A DNA stretch of 64,000 nucleotides from Billgrantia montanilacus (GTDB lineage Bacteria; Pseudomonadota; Gammaproteobacteria; Pseudomonadales; Halomonadaceae): assembly GCF_003336675.1 (NCBI RefSeq), contig NZ_QPII01000017.1:1-64000 (forward strand), given 5' to 3'. Below the pieces are notes generated by a model, which was not told where the DNA came from, did not search any database, and worked only from the letters and a program-made list of their open reading frames with translations. Shown one piece after another: positions 56,677 through 64,000 of the stretch; position 1 is the stretch's first letter, and every line of letters starts with the position of its first letter. The position numbers and the translations under genes were made by a program.

Positions 56677-58455
56677 CTAGATGACCGCAGGCGCTTCATT
56701 GTCGAGTGGTAGAGCTTCAGTGGTACGGAGAATAGGGTGGCGTCGATCAATGAAAAGGCTGTTACCGAGGCACAGTTTGGCCCGATGCTTAAGTTCGCTG
56801 AGGCTGTTGGCAATATCCAGCGCGCTACCATGGGATGCTGACGTCACCGGCTGCAGCGCGATGGACAGGGTGACGATAGGGTAGAATGTCTTCTCGCCCT
56901 GACGATTGCGGATCCAGAGACCACCCTGGCGGCGATCGCTCTGCGAGTAGAAGCTGGGCGCCAGATACTCGAAATCGCTGAGGATGGTTTCACAGGTATG
57001 CTGGGCTCGCTCGATCGGAACGATCATTATGAAATCATCGCCCCCCACGTGGCCTATGAAGTCGCTCTCGCCTCGCGCATGCTGCTGAAGCAGACACGAC
57101 AGGGCGTTGATGACCTGGTCGCCGTGAGCGTAGCCGTAGGCGTCGTTGTATGCCTTGAAGTTGTCCAGGTCGCAGTAGATCGCGGCGAAAGGCTCGCCTC
57201 GGCCGAGCCACCGAGTCATCATCTCGTTGATCAGTACGTTGCCCGGCAGACCGGTTAACGGGTTGGCATGGCGTGCGCTACGTACTTGAAGCGCTGTAAT
57301 CTCGCGCAGCAGATCGAGGATATTGCCCATGCCAAGATACTGCAGTCGTTCATCGACGATGACGAAATCCTGCTGCTCAAAACTGGCGGCCTCGGTGATC
57401 TGCTGACTGAGGGTCTCCAGTGGCGTGCTCTCGCCTGTCACGATCATGTGAGTATCGAGTAGTTCGTCAATGGTGCGCCGGGCATAAAGCGCGTGGCTGA
57501 AGGGATTGGTGAATAGGTTGAGGAAGTCGTGATGGCGCACCACGCCTATCGGCCGGCCCGCTTCGACGACGGTGAGGCAGCGAATAGTCGGCTGTGCCTT
57601 GAAGCGTTCGACCACTTCCAGCACCGGAGTGCCGCGCTCGATAGGAGCGACATGTCGGCAGACCATTGCGGCACTTCCCTGCGAAAGGCTGTCGGCATTG
57701 TTATTGGCCGGCAACAGGTGCGATATCGCCCTTGGCGGGGTCTCGCTTGGGCGGCTGAAGTAGTACCCCTGCAGGAAGGGACAGTTCAGCGTCCACAAGC
57801 AGTGGTACTCGCCAGCGGTCTCGATGCCTTCGGCGATGACACTGCACTCCAGGCTGCGCGAGACCTCCAGTAGCGACTGCAGGAATTGGCGCTTCAGCGG
57901 GTCGTGGTCGATATCGGAAACGAAGTGTCGATCGATCTTGACGAAATCGGGGCGCAGTTCGGCCCAGTGACGCAGACTCGAGTAGCCGGCCCCCAGATCG
58001 TCCAGTGCGACCCTGAATCCCATACTGCGATAGTGTGCAACGGCCTGGCGCATCAGGTCATAGTCGTGAATCGGCGTATGCTCGGTCAGCTCGATAACCA
58101 CACGCTCCGGAGCCATGCCCACGCTGTCGAGAAACGTCATCGTCAATCCTTCGCGAAAATCGCACTCGATCAGCGAGGTCGGCATGACGTTGAGAAACAG
58201 CTGGCCCGGGAGCCCCAGGCTCACGAAGCGCTGAATTGCCAGCCGGCGGCACAGCAGGTCGAGCTCCACCAGGTGCCCGGTACGTGCGGCCGTGTCGAAT
58301 AGCGTCAGGGGAGAATGGAGGGGCGAGTCGGAGGGCCCGCGTACCAGTGCCTCGTAGCCGAAGATGGTCTGCCCACTGGCGTCGACAATAGGCTGGAAGA
58401 GCGTGTTCAGCTTCTCCTCGCACAGGATGGATTCCAGCAGCATGGCGTCTTGCAT
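56677..58455 (-). CDS. EAL-CBS-GGDEF c-di-GMP signalling protein
   Basis: 592 residues from the ATG at 58455. EAL domain first, ~10-250: FQPIVDASGQTIFGYEALVRG, FLNVMP, VIELTEHTP, VALDDLGAGYSSLRHW, FVKIDRHFV, AEGIETAGE and LQGYYF, all catalytic residues kept. Two CBS-like segments (~270-410; IRCLTVVEAGRPIGVVRHHDFL and DFVIVDERLQYLGMGNI) follow, perhaps binding nucleotides. The C-terminal GGDEF domain (LTGLPGNVLINEM, AIYCDLDNFKAYNDAYGYAHGD) has GGDDF in place of GGDEF, so cyclase activity is doubtful. Probably a phosphodiesterase with regulatory C-terminus. No transmembrane segment. Confidence 0.9.
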   Translation of the reverse strand: MQDAMLLESILCEEKLNTLFQPIVDASGQTIFGYEALVRGPSDSPLHSPLTLFDTAARTGHLVELDLLCRRLAIQRFVSLGLPGQLFLNVMPTSLIECDFREGLTMTFLDSVGMAPERVVIELTEHTPIHDYDLMRQAVAHYRSMGFRVALDDLGAGYSSLRHWAELRPDFVKIDRHFVSDIDHDPLKRQFLQSLLEVSRSLECSVIAEGIETAGEYHCLWTLNCPFLQGYYFSRPSETPPRAISHLLPANNNADSLSQGSAAMVCRHVAPIERGTPVLEVVERFKAQPTIRCLTVVEAGRPIGVVRHHDFLNLFTNPFSHALYARRTIDELLDTHMIVTGESTPLETLSQQITEAASFEQQDFVIVDERLQYLGMGNILDLLREITALQVRSARHANPLTGLPGNVLINEMMTRWLGRGEPFAAIYCDLDNFKAYNDAYGYAHGDQVINALSCLLQQHARGESDFIGHVGGDDFIMIVPIERAQHTCETILSDFEYLAPSFYSQSDRRQGGLWIRNRQGEKTFYPIVTLSIALQPVTSASHGSALDIANSLSELKHRAKLCLGNSLFIDRRHPILRTTEALPLDNEAPAVI

Positions 58456-58508
58456 GTGAGGTGGTCTCTTGGCGACTGTTAGGGAAAGCGTAAACAATCC
58501 GTGCGCCG

Positions 58509-60170
58509 CTATGCCGGAGCCACCAGCATGCGGGGCCGCCACTCAAACGCCTTGTGTACCGTGTCATCCTCCCTCCCTATCTTCTCATCAACTGCTTCGG
58601 CCTGATGCGGCAGTTCCGCCGTGGCGAAGCGCGCGGCAAAGGTGCGCATCCGTTCGGCCTCGTCCTCCAGGGTTCGGGCTGAACCTGTCGCTTGCTCGAC
58701 CAGCCGCGTGTTGTGCTGGGTCACCGCTTCCATCTGGTGCATGGCCTGATTGAGCTGCTCGATGCCGTGATGCTGTTCAGTGGAGGCCTGAGCGATTTGC
58801 TGAATCAAGTCACTCACCTGCTGCACGGCGGTCACGATCGAGCGCATTTCGTCGCTGGCACGTGTCGACAGGGTGTTGCCATGGTCCACGCTGGCCCGGG
58901 AAGCACCGATGAGTTCACGGATATCATGGGCAGCGACACTGCTGCGGGAGGCCAGCGAGCGCACCTCGTTGGCGACCACAGCGAATCCCCTGCCGTGTTC
59001 GCCGGCACGGGCCGCCTCCACCGAGGCGTTGAGTGCCAGTATGTTGGTCTGGAAGGCGATCGAGTCGATCAGCCCGACGATTTCACCGATCTGCGCCGAG
59101 CGGGCATGGATCTCGTTCATGGTATCGACGAATGCAGTGACGGCACTCTCGCCCTGCTCGGCACTCTGCACCGCGTCGCTCGCCAGTTCGCTCGCCTGCC
59201 GGGCATGGTCGGCATTATTCGCCACATTGGTGGTCAGCTCTTCCAGACCGGAAGCGGTCTGTTCGAGCGAGGCGGCCTGCTGCTGCGTGCGCGATGCCAG
59301 CTCCTGATTGCCATCGCTCATGTGCTGAGCGCTTTCGAGCACGAGGCCGCTGCTGCCGCGCATGCGGGAAACGGTATCGGCCAGGGATGCCTGCATTCGG
59401 CCCAGCTCGGCATATAGCTGTCCGATCTCGTTGTTGCCACGCGTCTTAATCGGCTGCGACAGGTCCCCTTCGGCGATCCGCCGGAAATGCGCGATGATGC
59501 GCTTGAGCGGGCGCAGTACGTTGGCGTTGACGCCCCAGATCACGATGGCGACAGTCAACAGGGCCGCGATCAGAGCCGCCCCCATGGCACGATTCAGCCA
59601 GGTCGACATGGCCTCGAAGCGGCTTGAGAGGCCTACACCGCTGGCAGCGGAGGCGGCGAAGAAGTCGTCGGCACTCTCCATGAAGGCCTGGCTCATGTCG
59701 CTGACGCGGGACTGACCGGAGTCGTAGGCGGCAACGTCCCCATCCTTCAACACCATCAACTGCAGGTTCAGTCCGGTATTAAGCAGCGACTGTAAGCGGT
59801 TTTGCAGCGTCTCGATGGCGTCGGTCTGTTCCGGCTGGGCAGGTATCTCCAGAAAACGCTGGAAGTCATCGTCAGCACTTTTCATCAATGTCTCGGCCTG
59901 CTCGATGACAGGTTCGGGACGGTCGAAGGAGGGGCGACGAATCAGCTGAGCGGCCCGATCCAACTCCACCCGGGCGCGTAGCATGCCGAGATAGGCGCCA
60001 TTGAGTGCCTGCGTCTGCTCGACGTTGATCTGATTCAGGGTTCCGAAGGCATGGCGACTGTGGTGATTCGAATACAGCCCCAGCGCGCCGGCTCCCAGAA
60101 TGATGGTGGTGAAAGCGAGCAGCACCAGCGACCAGCTGAGCCTGATGGTCATGCGATCGAGAAGCCCCAT
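58509..60170 (-). CDS. Methyl-accepting chemotaxis protein
   Basis: 553 residues. First transmembrane helix [22 protein letters not shown], a four-helix-bundle (Tar-like) periplasmic sensor domain, second helix [20 protein letters not shown] (~190-212), HAMP ([23 protein letters not shown]), and a methyl-accepting signalling domain with the hairpin tip [35 protein letters not shown]. It lacks a C-terminal NWETF-type pentapeptide, so adaptation enzymes would dock less strongly. Ligand unknown. Upstream is a palindrome at 60237-60256. Confidence 0.94.
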   Translation of the reverse strand: MGLLDRMTIRLSWSLVLLAFTTIILGAGALGLYSNHHSRHAFGTLNQINVEQTQALNGAYLGMLRARVELDRAAQLIRRPSFDRPEPVIEQAETLMKSADDDFQRFLEIPAQPEQTDAIETLQNRLQSLLNTGLNLQLMVLKDGDVAAYDSGQSRVSDMSQAFMESADDFFAASAASGVGLSSRFEAMSTWLNRAMGAALIAALLTVAIVIWGVNANVLRPLKRIIAHFRRIAEGDLSQPIKTRGNNEIGQLYAELGRMQASLADTVSRMRGSSGLVLESAQHMSDGNQELASRTQQQAASLEQTASGLEELTTNVANNADHARQASELASDAVQSAEQGESAVTAFVDTMNEIHARSAQIGEIVGLIDSIAFQTNILALNASVEAARAGEHGRGFAVVANEVRSLASRSSVAAHDIRELIGASRASVDHGNTLSTRASDEMRSIVTAVQQVSDLIQQIAQASTEQHHGIEQLNQAMHQMEAVTQHNTRLVEQATGSARTLEDEAERMRTFAARFATAELPHQAEAVDEKIGREDDTVHKAFEWRPRMLVAPA

Positions 60171-60236
60171 GTCGATACCTGCCTTATGGATGTTCCGGCC
60201 GGGTTGCCCCGTGTTGGCAGCGACAATAGCTTGTAT

Positions 60237-60256
60237 CTGTTACATTTAAGTAACAG
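60237..60256. promoter_or_regulatory. Perfect palindrome upstream of the chemoreceptor gene
   Basis: CTGTTAC and GTAACAG flank the AT-only spacer ATTTAA, 67 bases before the chemoreceptor start. Perfect 7-base arms with AT spacer look like a dimeric repressor or activator site. Confidence 0.5.
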
Positions 60257-60343
60257 CTAACGGAGGGGGTGTGATTGTGCCCTGCAGGGAAGACGGCTCT
60301 ACCTCAATCCCACTATTCTCAAGACGCGTCGCACGCCTCACCT

Positions 60344-60532
60344 TCAGGAGAGCGCTACGGACGTCATCTGCCGGTGAGGTTCCCTATGAGGGACTGTATC
60401 GATCAGCTGCCGGGTATCTGCGTGCTGCGGGGCCGCGAGTACCAGACTCGTTGAGCTTGTCTCGACGATACGCCCACCCAGCATCACGGCCAGGCGCTTC
60501 GGCGTTACCATTGTGAATGTCGCTGAAAGCAC
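60344..60532 (-). pseudogene. Remnant of a peptide-type ABC transporter ATPase
   Basis: A 62-codon frame contains RLAVMLGGRIVET, then LAAPQHADTRQLIDTVP. This matches in order the extreme C-terminal region of oligopeptide/dipeptide ABC ATPases (Dpp/OppD type: RVAVMxxGRIVE, then PQHPYTRxLLxxVP). The Walker A, signature and Walker B parts are absent; the upstream 20 bases run into repeat copy D. The rest of the transporter is not in the window, so this is a fragment, not a working gene. Confidence 0.6.
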
Positions 60533-60552
60533 CGGCCTATGGGCCGGTGGCT

Positions 60553-60717
60553 AGCAGCCTGTCGGACTTAACGCTGATCTACTGCGAGATCCGGTTTTTC
60601 GGCCAATTTCATTCGATCTGATTCATTAAATAGGGGGCTATTCGCCTCATCAGATCGATAAGCTTGTCTCGAAATCCGTGTTTCTCGCGACGGTCGGTCG
60701 AATCCGACAGGCTGGCT
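60553..60717. repeat. Palindromic dispersed repeat family 1, copy D
   Basis: About 165 bp with arms AGCAGCCTGTCGGACTTAAC and a near-complementary right end, plus the inner pair CGATCTG/CAGATCG around ATTCGCCTCAT. Abuts the SPFH gene's 3' end (eight bases) and the ABC ATPase remnant. Confidence 0.85.
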
Positions 60718-60724
60718 GGATCGA

Positions 60725-61780
60725 CTAGCTGGCGCTGCCACCTCCGCCGACGATGCCGCCGCGCAGGCCGCTCTGGTTGTCGCTGGACCGAAGGTGCCGG
60801 GATACGGCGTCTTCCGGTGAGCCGGCCATCTCGCGGAACATGCCCATGGAGCCGAGCAGGGCGGAGGACTCGTAGGGCACGAAGACCCGCTCGCCGTCCT
60901 TGGCCATATTGGGCAGGCCCTTGATGTAGCTCTGGCCGAGCAGGTAGCCCACGACGGTGCGCTTGTGCTCGTCGCTGTCGCCGATGGCGCTGAGTACCAG
61001 CTTGATCGACTCCTGCTCGCCCTGGGCGCGCAGGATGGCCGACTCCTTGTCCCCCTGGGCGTTGAGGATCGCCGACTCACGCTGGCCCTGGGCCATGGCG
61101 ATGGCAGCGGATTTCTCACCCTCGGCCTCGGTGACGGTGGCGCGTCGCTTGCGTTCGGCGGCCATCTGCAGGCGCATGGCGGACTCCACCTCTTCGGGCA
61201 TGGCGATGTCCTGAACCTCGACCCGTGAGATCTTTACTCCCCACTTGGAGGCGGCTTCTTCCATGGCGGCCTGGATCTCGTTGTTGACCTCGGCGCGGGA
61301 CTCGAACAGCTTGTCGAGCTCCATCTTGCCGACCACCGAGCGCAGCGTGGTCTTGGCCAGCACCTCTACCGCCTGGCTCATGTTCTCCACTTCATAGACG
61401 GCGCGCTTGGGGTCGATGATCTGGTAGTAGAGCGCGCCGTTGATGTTCACCGTGACGTTATCGGTGGTCACCACCGGCTGGCCCGGAAAATCCATCACCG
61501 TTTCACGACGATCGATACGAACCTCGCTGCTGGTGATCGGGTGATAGTCCTCGCCCATCTTGCGATAGCGAACCATGGTGATGGCGCGGGGCTGCTCGAT
61601 GAAGGGGATGATGATATTGATACCGCTTTCCAGCAGCCGATTGAACGACCCCAGTCGCTCGATGACCATCACCTCGGACTGGCGCACGATCACCAGCCCC
61701 TTGGCGATAATCAGGATGCCGATGATGACGATGATCAGGGTGAGTATCAGCCCGGGGCTGAAGGGAAGGTCCATGTTCAC
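60725..61780 (-). CDS. SPFH/Band 7 protein (QmcA/stomatin-like)
   Basis: 351 residues. One N-terminal membrane helix (LILTLIIVIIGILIIAKGLVIV), then the Band 7 domain (MVIERLGSFNRLLESGINIIIPFIEQP ... VTTDNVTVNINGALYYQIIDPKRAVYEVENMSQAVEVLAKTTLRSVVG) and a long helical coiled coil rich in EGEKSAAIAMAQGQRESAILNAQGDKESAI repeats. Forms oligomeric membrane assemblies. Paired with the NfeD gene upstream, the standard SPFH-NfeD partnership in membrane quality control. Confidence 0.93.
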   Translation of the reverse strand: MNMDLPFSPGLILTLIIVIIGILIIAKGLVIVRQSEVMVIERLGSFNRLLESGINIIIPFIEQPRAITMVRYRKMGEDYHPITSSEVRIDRRETVMDFPGQPVVTTDNVTVNINGALYYQIIDPKRAVYEVENMSQAVEVLAKTTLRSVVGKMELDKLFESRAEVNNEIQAAMEEAASKWGVKISRVEVQDIAMPEEVESAMRLQMAAERKRRATVTEAEGEKSAAIAMAQGQRESAILNAQGDKESAILRAQGEQESIKLVLSAIGDSDEHKRTVVGYLLGQSYIKGLPNMAKDGERVFVPYESSALLGSMGMFREMAGSPEDAVSRHLRSSDNQSGLRGGIVGGGGSAS

Positions 61781-61890
61781 GATGTACTGCTCCTTGAGTG
61801 GTGGAAGAGACGTCTTGCAGAAAGCGACTCGTTGAACGCTTTGGTGTGTGTTGTGGGGCGGTTACCCGGTTGGGAGGAGGGATCCATGCA

Positions 61891-62355
61891 TCACTGCGCG
61901 GGCGTCTCTTGTTGGCAGTGGCTGACGATGGCCGTGGTGCCTTCGAACTGCTTGAAGATGACCAGGGTATTCTCCGGCAGGTCGGTCTCGCCGGTTTCGT
62001 CGACGCGCAGGCGGTAGAAATCGCCGTTGACCTTGACCCCGCTGGCGCCATCGAAATCACGCTTGAGCGTCGTGTAGGTGCGACCCTTCTCCACGCCGGT
62101 GCCGGTGGTGCCGTAGGCGACGCCGCGAGGCGAGAACCAGGGGCGAATGACCATGACGGCCAGGGGCACAAGCAACCCCGAGAAAATGCCCATTCCCAGC
62201 AACTGCCAGGGAAGCGATAGCCCCAGGGCGGCCAGTGCCGACGTCAACACGGCTGCCACTGCCAGCGCCAATAGCACAAGGCCCCCGGAAGAGAGCTCCG
62301 CCAGGCCCAGCAGCAGGGCGATGGCAATCCAGATCAGGGCAGGGTTCCAGTCCAT
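61891..62355 (-). CDS. NfeD family membrane protein
   Basis: 154 residues. Three or four hydrophobic helices (WIAIALLLGLAELSSGGLVLLALAVAAVLTSAL, LLGMGIFSGLLVPLAVMVI) and a C-terminal OB-fold (GRTYTTLKRDFDGASGVKVNGDFYRLRVDETGETDLPENTLVIFKQFEGTTAIV). Short NfeD type without the ClpP-like domain. It is 110 bases upstream of the SPFH gene and probably co-transcribed. Confidence 0.88.
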   Translation of the reverse strand: MDWNPALIWIAIALLLGLAELSSGGLVLLALAVAAVLTSALAALGLSLPWQLLGMGIFSGLLVPLAVMVIRPWFSPRGVAYGTTGTGVEKGRTYTTLKRDFDGASGVKVNGDFYRLRVDETGETDLPENTLVIFKQFEGTTAIVSHCQQETPAQ

Positions 62356-62680
62356 GGGGCGTTCCGTTGCTCGAGGGAGAATTTAACTCGGGAAAAATGA
62401 GGTAGAGCTCGTGTCAGGAACTCACCACGAGGGTACTCGGTTACCGCGTCGTGGGCTATGCCCGCGAGAGACTTGCCCTCCTGGATGACTTGAGCTGCCT
62501 CATTTAGGTTGGTAGTGACGATCCCCTACAGTTGGGCAGCCTGGGCTGGCGCGGCTCTGAGGAACTTGTCCCGTATCGCGGCCTCAAAGTATGGCACTTG
62601 GAACTCTTGTCCCTTATGCCGCCTGCAAGTTTCAGAATGGGATTGTCAGGTGTTTCGATCCACATCCAAAGGAGCTCTCG
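62356..62680. other. Intergenic region without a recognised gene
   Basis: 325 bases between divergent nfeD and the DUF305 gene. A short minus-strand open frame (with LNEAAQVIQEGKSLAGIAHD) runs for about 50 codons without a clear start, and plus-strand frames are equally unremarkable. No recognisable promoter or repeat; possibly a decayed gene. Confidence 0.4.
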
Positions 62681-63163
62681 ATGACCCATCGTCAGCCGCG
62701 TCATCCGCACCGTAACGACGAGATCCGTATCATTTCCGCCAGCCGCTCCCAAGGTATGCCGAAGTGGACGCTCGCCCTGGGTGCAGTCGCTCTGGCCGGG
62801 GCCGTGCTGCTGGCCCAGCCGGCGACTGCCGGCAGCCATAGCGATGACCATGGCCACCAGGATCACGGCGAGACCCGTGTAGACCACGAACATGCCGACA
62901 ATCCGGCGGTGCAGGCCTATCGCGAAGCCAATGACCGCATGCACGAAGGCATGATGGGCGGCTTCACCGGCGATGCCGACGTGGACTTCGCTCGTGGCAT
63001 GATCCCTCATCATCAGGGTGCCATCGACATGGCCAACATCGTGCTCGAGCATGGCGAGGACGAAGTGATTCGTGACCTGGCTCGTGAGGTCATCGAAGCT
63101 CAGGAAGAAGAGATCGCCTTCCTCCGGGACTGGCTAGATGAGCGCGGTCACGCTGTCGACTGA
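62681..63163 (+). CDS. DUF305 (CopM-like) secreted protein
   Basis: 160 residues from the ATG at 62681, which has AAAGGAG at seven bases. A long basic N-region (TH RQPRHPHRNDE) leads to the signal-peptide core WTLALGAVALAGAVLLAQPATAGS. A His/Asp-rich stretch (SHSDDHGHQDHGETRVDHEHAD) may bind metals. The DUF305 motif DFARGMIPHHQGAIDMANIVLEHG with conserved His/Met residues follows. Homologues such as CopM handle copper or silver in the periplasm; metal here is not known. A start at 62756 (MPKWTL) would give a more ordinary signal peptide. Confidence 0.85.
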   Translation: MTHRQPRHPHRNDEIRIISASRSQGMPKWTLALGAVALAGAVLLAQPATAGSHSDDHGHQDHGETRVDHEHADNPAVQAYREANDRMHEGMMGGFTGDADVDFARGMIPHHQGAIDMANIVLEHGEDEVIRDLAREVIEAQEEEIAFLRDWLDERGHAVD

Positions 63164-63267
63164 CCTCCACCGGGGGTAGTGGTAACCTGTGCAGGCGGCC
63201 TCCGGGCCGCCTGTTCGCGTCAGGTACTTGTCGCGCTGCCATCCTCGCCGACAGCCAAGGAGGCTCG

Positions 63268-64000
63268 ATGACCCTGCTGACCTGGATCGGTATCGCACTG
63301 TGCCTGGCCCAGTCGGCGATGTTTTCGGGGCTGAACCTGGCCTTCTTCTCGATCAACAAGCTGGAGCTGGAGCTCGAGGCCCGCAAGGGCAATCGACAGG
63401 CCCGTCAGGTGCATCACCTGCGGCAGGATGCCAACTTCCTGCTGGTCACCATCCTCTGGGGCAATGTCGCGGTCAATGTCCTGCTGGCGCTGCTCTCCGG
63501 CTCGGTGATGGGGGCCATGGTGGCGTTCCTGTTCTCCACGGTGGTGATCACGCTCTGGGCCGAGATCCTGCCCCAGGCGTTCTTCTCCCGGCATGCGCTG
63601 CGCATGGCCTCCCTGCTGGCACCGATGGTGCGCTTCTACCAGCTGCTGCTGTGGCCGGTGGCGCGCCCCACGGCCTGGGCGCTCGACCGCTGGCTGGGTA
63701 CGGAGGCGATCCCCTTCTTCAAGGAACGGGACCTGCATCAGCTGATCCGACTGCACATGGAGTCGACCGAAACCGAGATCGATCGGGTCGAGGGGCGCGG
63801 GGCCATGAACTTCCTGACGCTGGACGATGTGCCCCTGGGGCGGGAAGGAGAGCGGCTGGATCCCGACAGTATCCTCGTTCTGCCTTTCCACGGTGCCATG
63901 CCGATCTTCCCCGACATCCAGCGTACCCGTCACGATGCCTTTCTGCGGCGTCTGCAGGTCAGTGGCAGGAGTCGGGCGGTGGTGGTAGATGAAGCCGGCG
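63268..64000 (+). CDS. DUF21/CNNM-type membrane protein, 5' part
   Basis: At least 244 codons; the frame is open to the right edge. AAGGAGG precedes the ATG. The first ~180 residues hold several helices (LLTWIGIALCLAQSAMFSGLNLAFFSI, LVTILWGNVAVNVLLALLSG, AMVAFLFSTVVITLWAEILPQAFFSRHA), and contain SGLNLAFFSINKLELE, WGNVAVN and EILPQ, which are the DUF21 signatures of CNNM/CorC transporters linked to divalent-metal efflux. CBS domains would be expected further on; they are not yet visible. Confidence 0.85.
   Translation, partial: MTLLTWIGIALCLAQSAMFSGLNLAFFSINKLELELEARKGNRQARQVHHLRQDANFLLVTILWGNVAVNVLLALLSGSVMGAMVAFLFSTVVITLWAEILPQAFFSRHALRMASLLAPMVRFYQLLLWPVARPTAWALDRWLGTEAIPFFKERDLHQLIRLHMESTETEIDRVEGRGAMNFLTLDDVPLGREGERLDPDSILVLPFHGAMPIFPDIQRTRHDAFLRRLQVSGRSRAVVVDEAG

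Noticed and set aside
62504-63052. 182-codon minus-strand frame opposite the DUF305 gene
   Set aside because: The plus strand has a clear ribosome site, signal peptide and DUF305 motif; the opposite frame has none.

Overview
The window is GC-rich and densely coded. Gene order and gene content point to a halophilic gammaproteobacterium of the Halomonadaceae (Halomonas-like). This is an inference from the Pseudomonas-like order of its core genes, the use of FabV as enoyl reductase, the heterodimeric arginine succinyltransferase (AruF/AruG), and intergenic repeats of a kind I associate with Halomonas. No rRNA, intact transposase, prophage or CRISPR array is visible.

Layout. 1-3432 (minus): def-fmt-rsmB, a dodecin gene and the first codons of trkA. 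3613-8597 (plus): LysM protein-dprA, tsaC, hemF, aroE. 8738-11586: a small membrane protein, an M48 lipoprotein protease, a DUF815-type ATPase and an unknown lipoprotein. 11786-25152 (minus) is a long housekeeping block read as cysE, iscR-iscS-iscA, ndk, rlmN, pilW, rodZ, ispG, hisS, yfgM, bamB, der, with trmJ upstream. suhB (plus, 25326-26120) is followed by a bidirectional terminator and the opposing queA-tgt-yajC-secD-secF block (26200-31917). A tRNA-Leu(CAA) with its own promoter and terminator lies at 32056. 32285-35460 holds a Crp/Fnr regulator, an AT-rich intergenic stretch with a possible 46-codon gene, three small membrane-protein genes and an rnk-like gene. 35514-46717 holds a LysE exporter, an EAL protein, an AidB-like dehydrogenase, Nudix-MoxR-DUF58-transglutaminase, glutathione peroxidase and fabV. 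46865-56580 holds a GlxA/ArgR-type regulator, a methyltransferase and the arginine succinyltransferase catabolic operon astC-aruF-aruG-astD-astB, followed by GNAT-zapE. 56677-64000 holds an EAL-CBS-GGDEF protein, a chemoreceptor, a decayed ABC ATPase, an SPFH/NfeD pair, a DUF305 protein and a partial DUF21 membrane protein.

Three observations stand out. (1) The isc locus is reduced to iscR-iscS-iscA. iscU, hscB, hscA, fdx and iscX are absent from the place they occupy in Pseudomonas. The IscS protein also ends about 22 residues early, losing the tail implicated in IscU docking. (2) SuhB has lost most recognisable metal-binding residues of inositol monophosphatase, so it looks like a pseudo-phosphatase, perhaps kept for its transcription antitermination role. 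(3) An approximately 165-bp palindromic element occurs at four intergenic sites. Changes between copies are paired across both stems, which suggests that a folded structure is under selection. A second repeat family has two copies.

Most starts were chosen by Shine-Dalgarno spacing, gene overlaps (many 4-base ATGA or GTGA junctions) and family N-termini.
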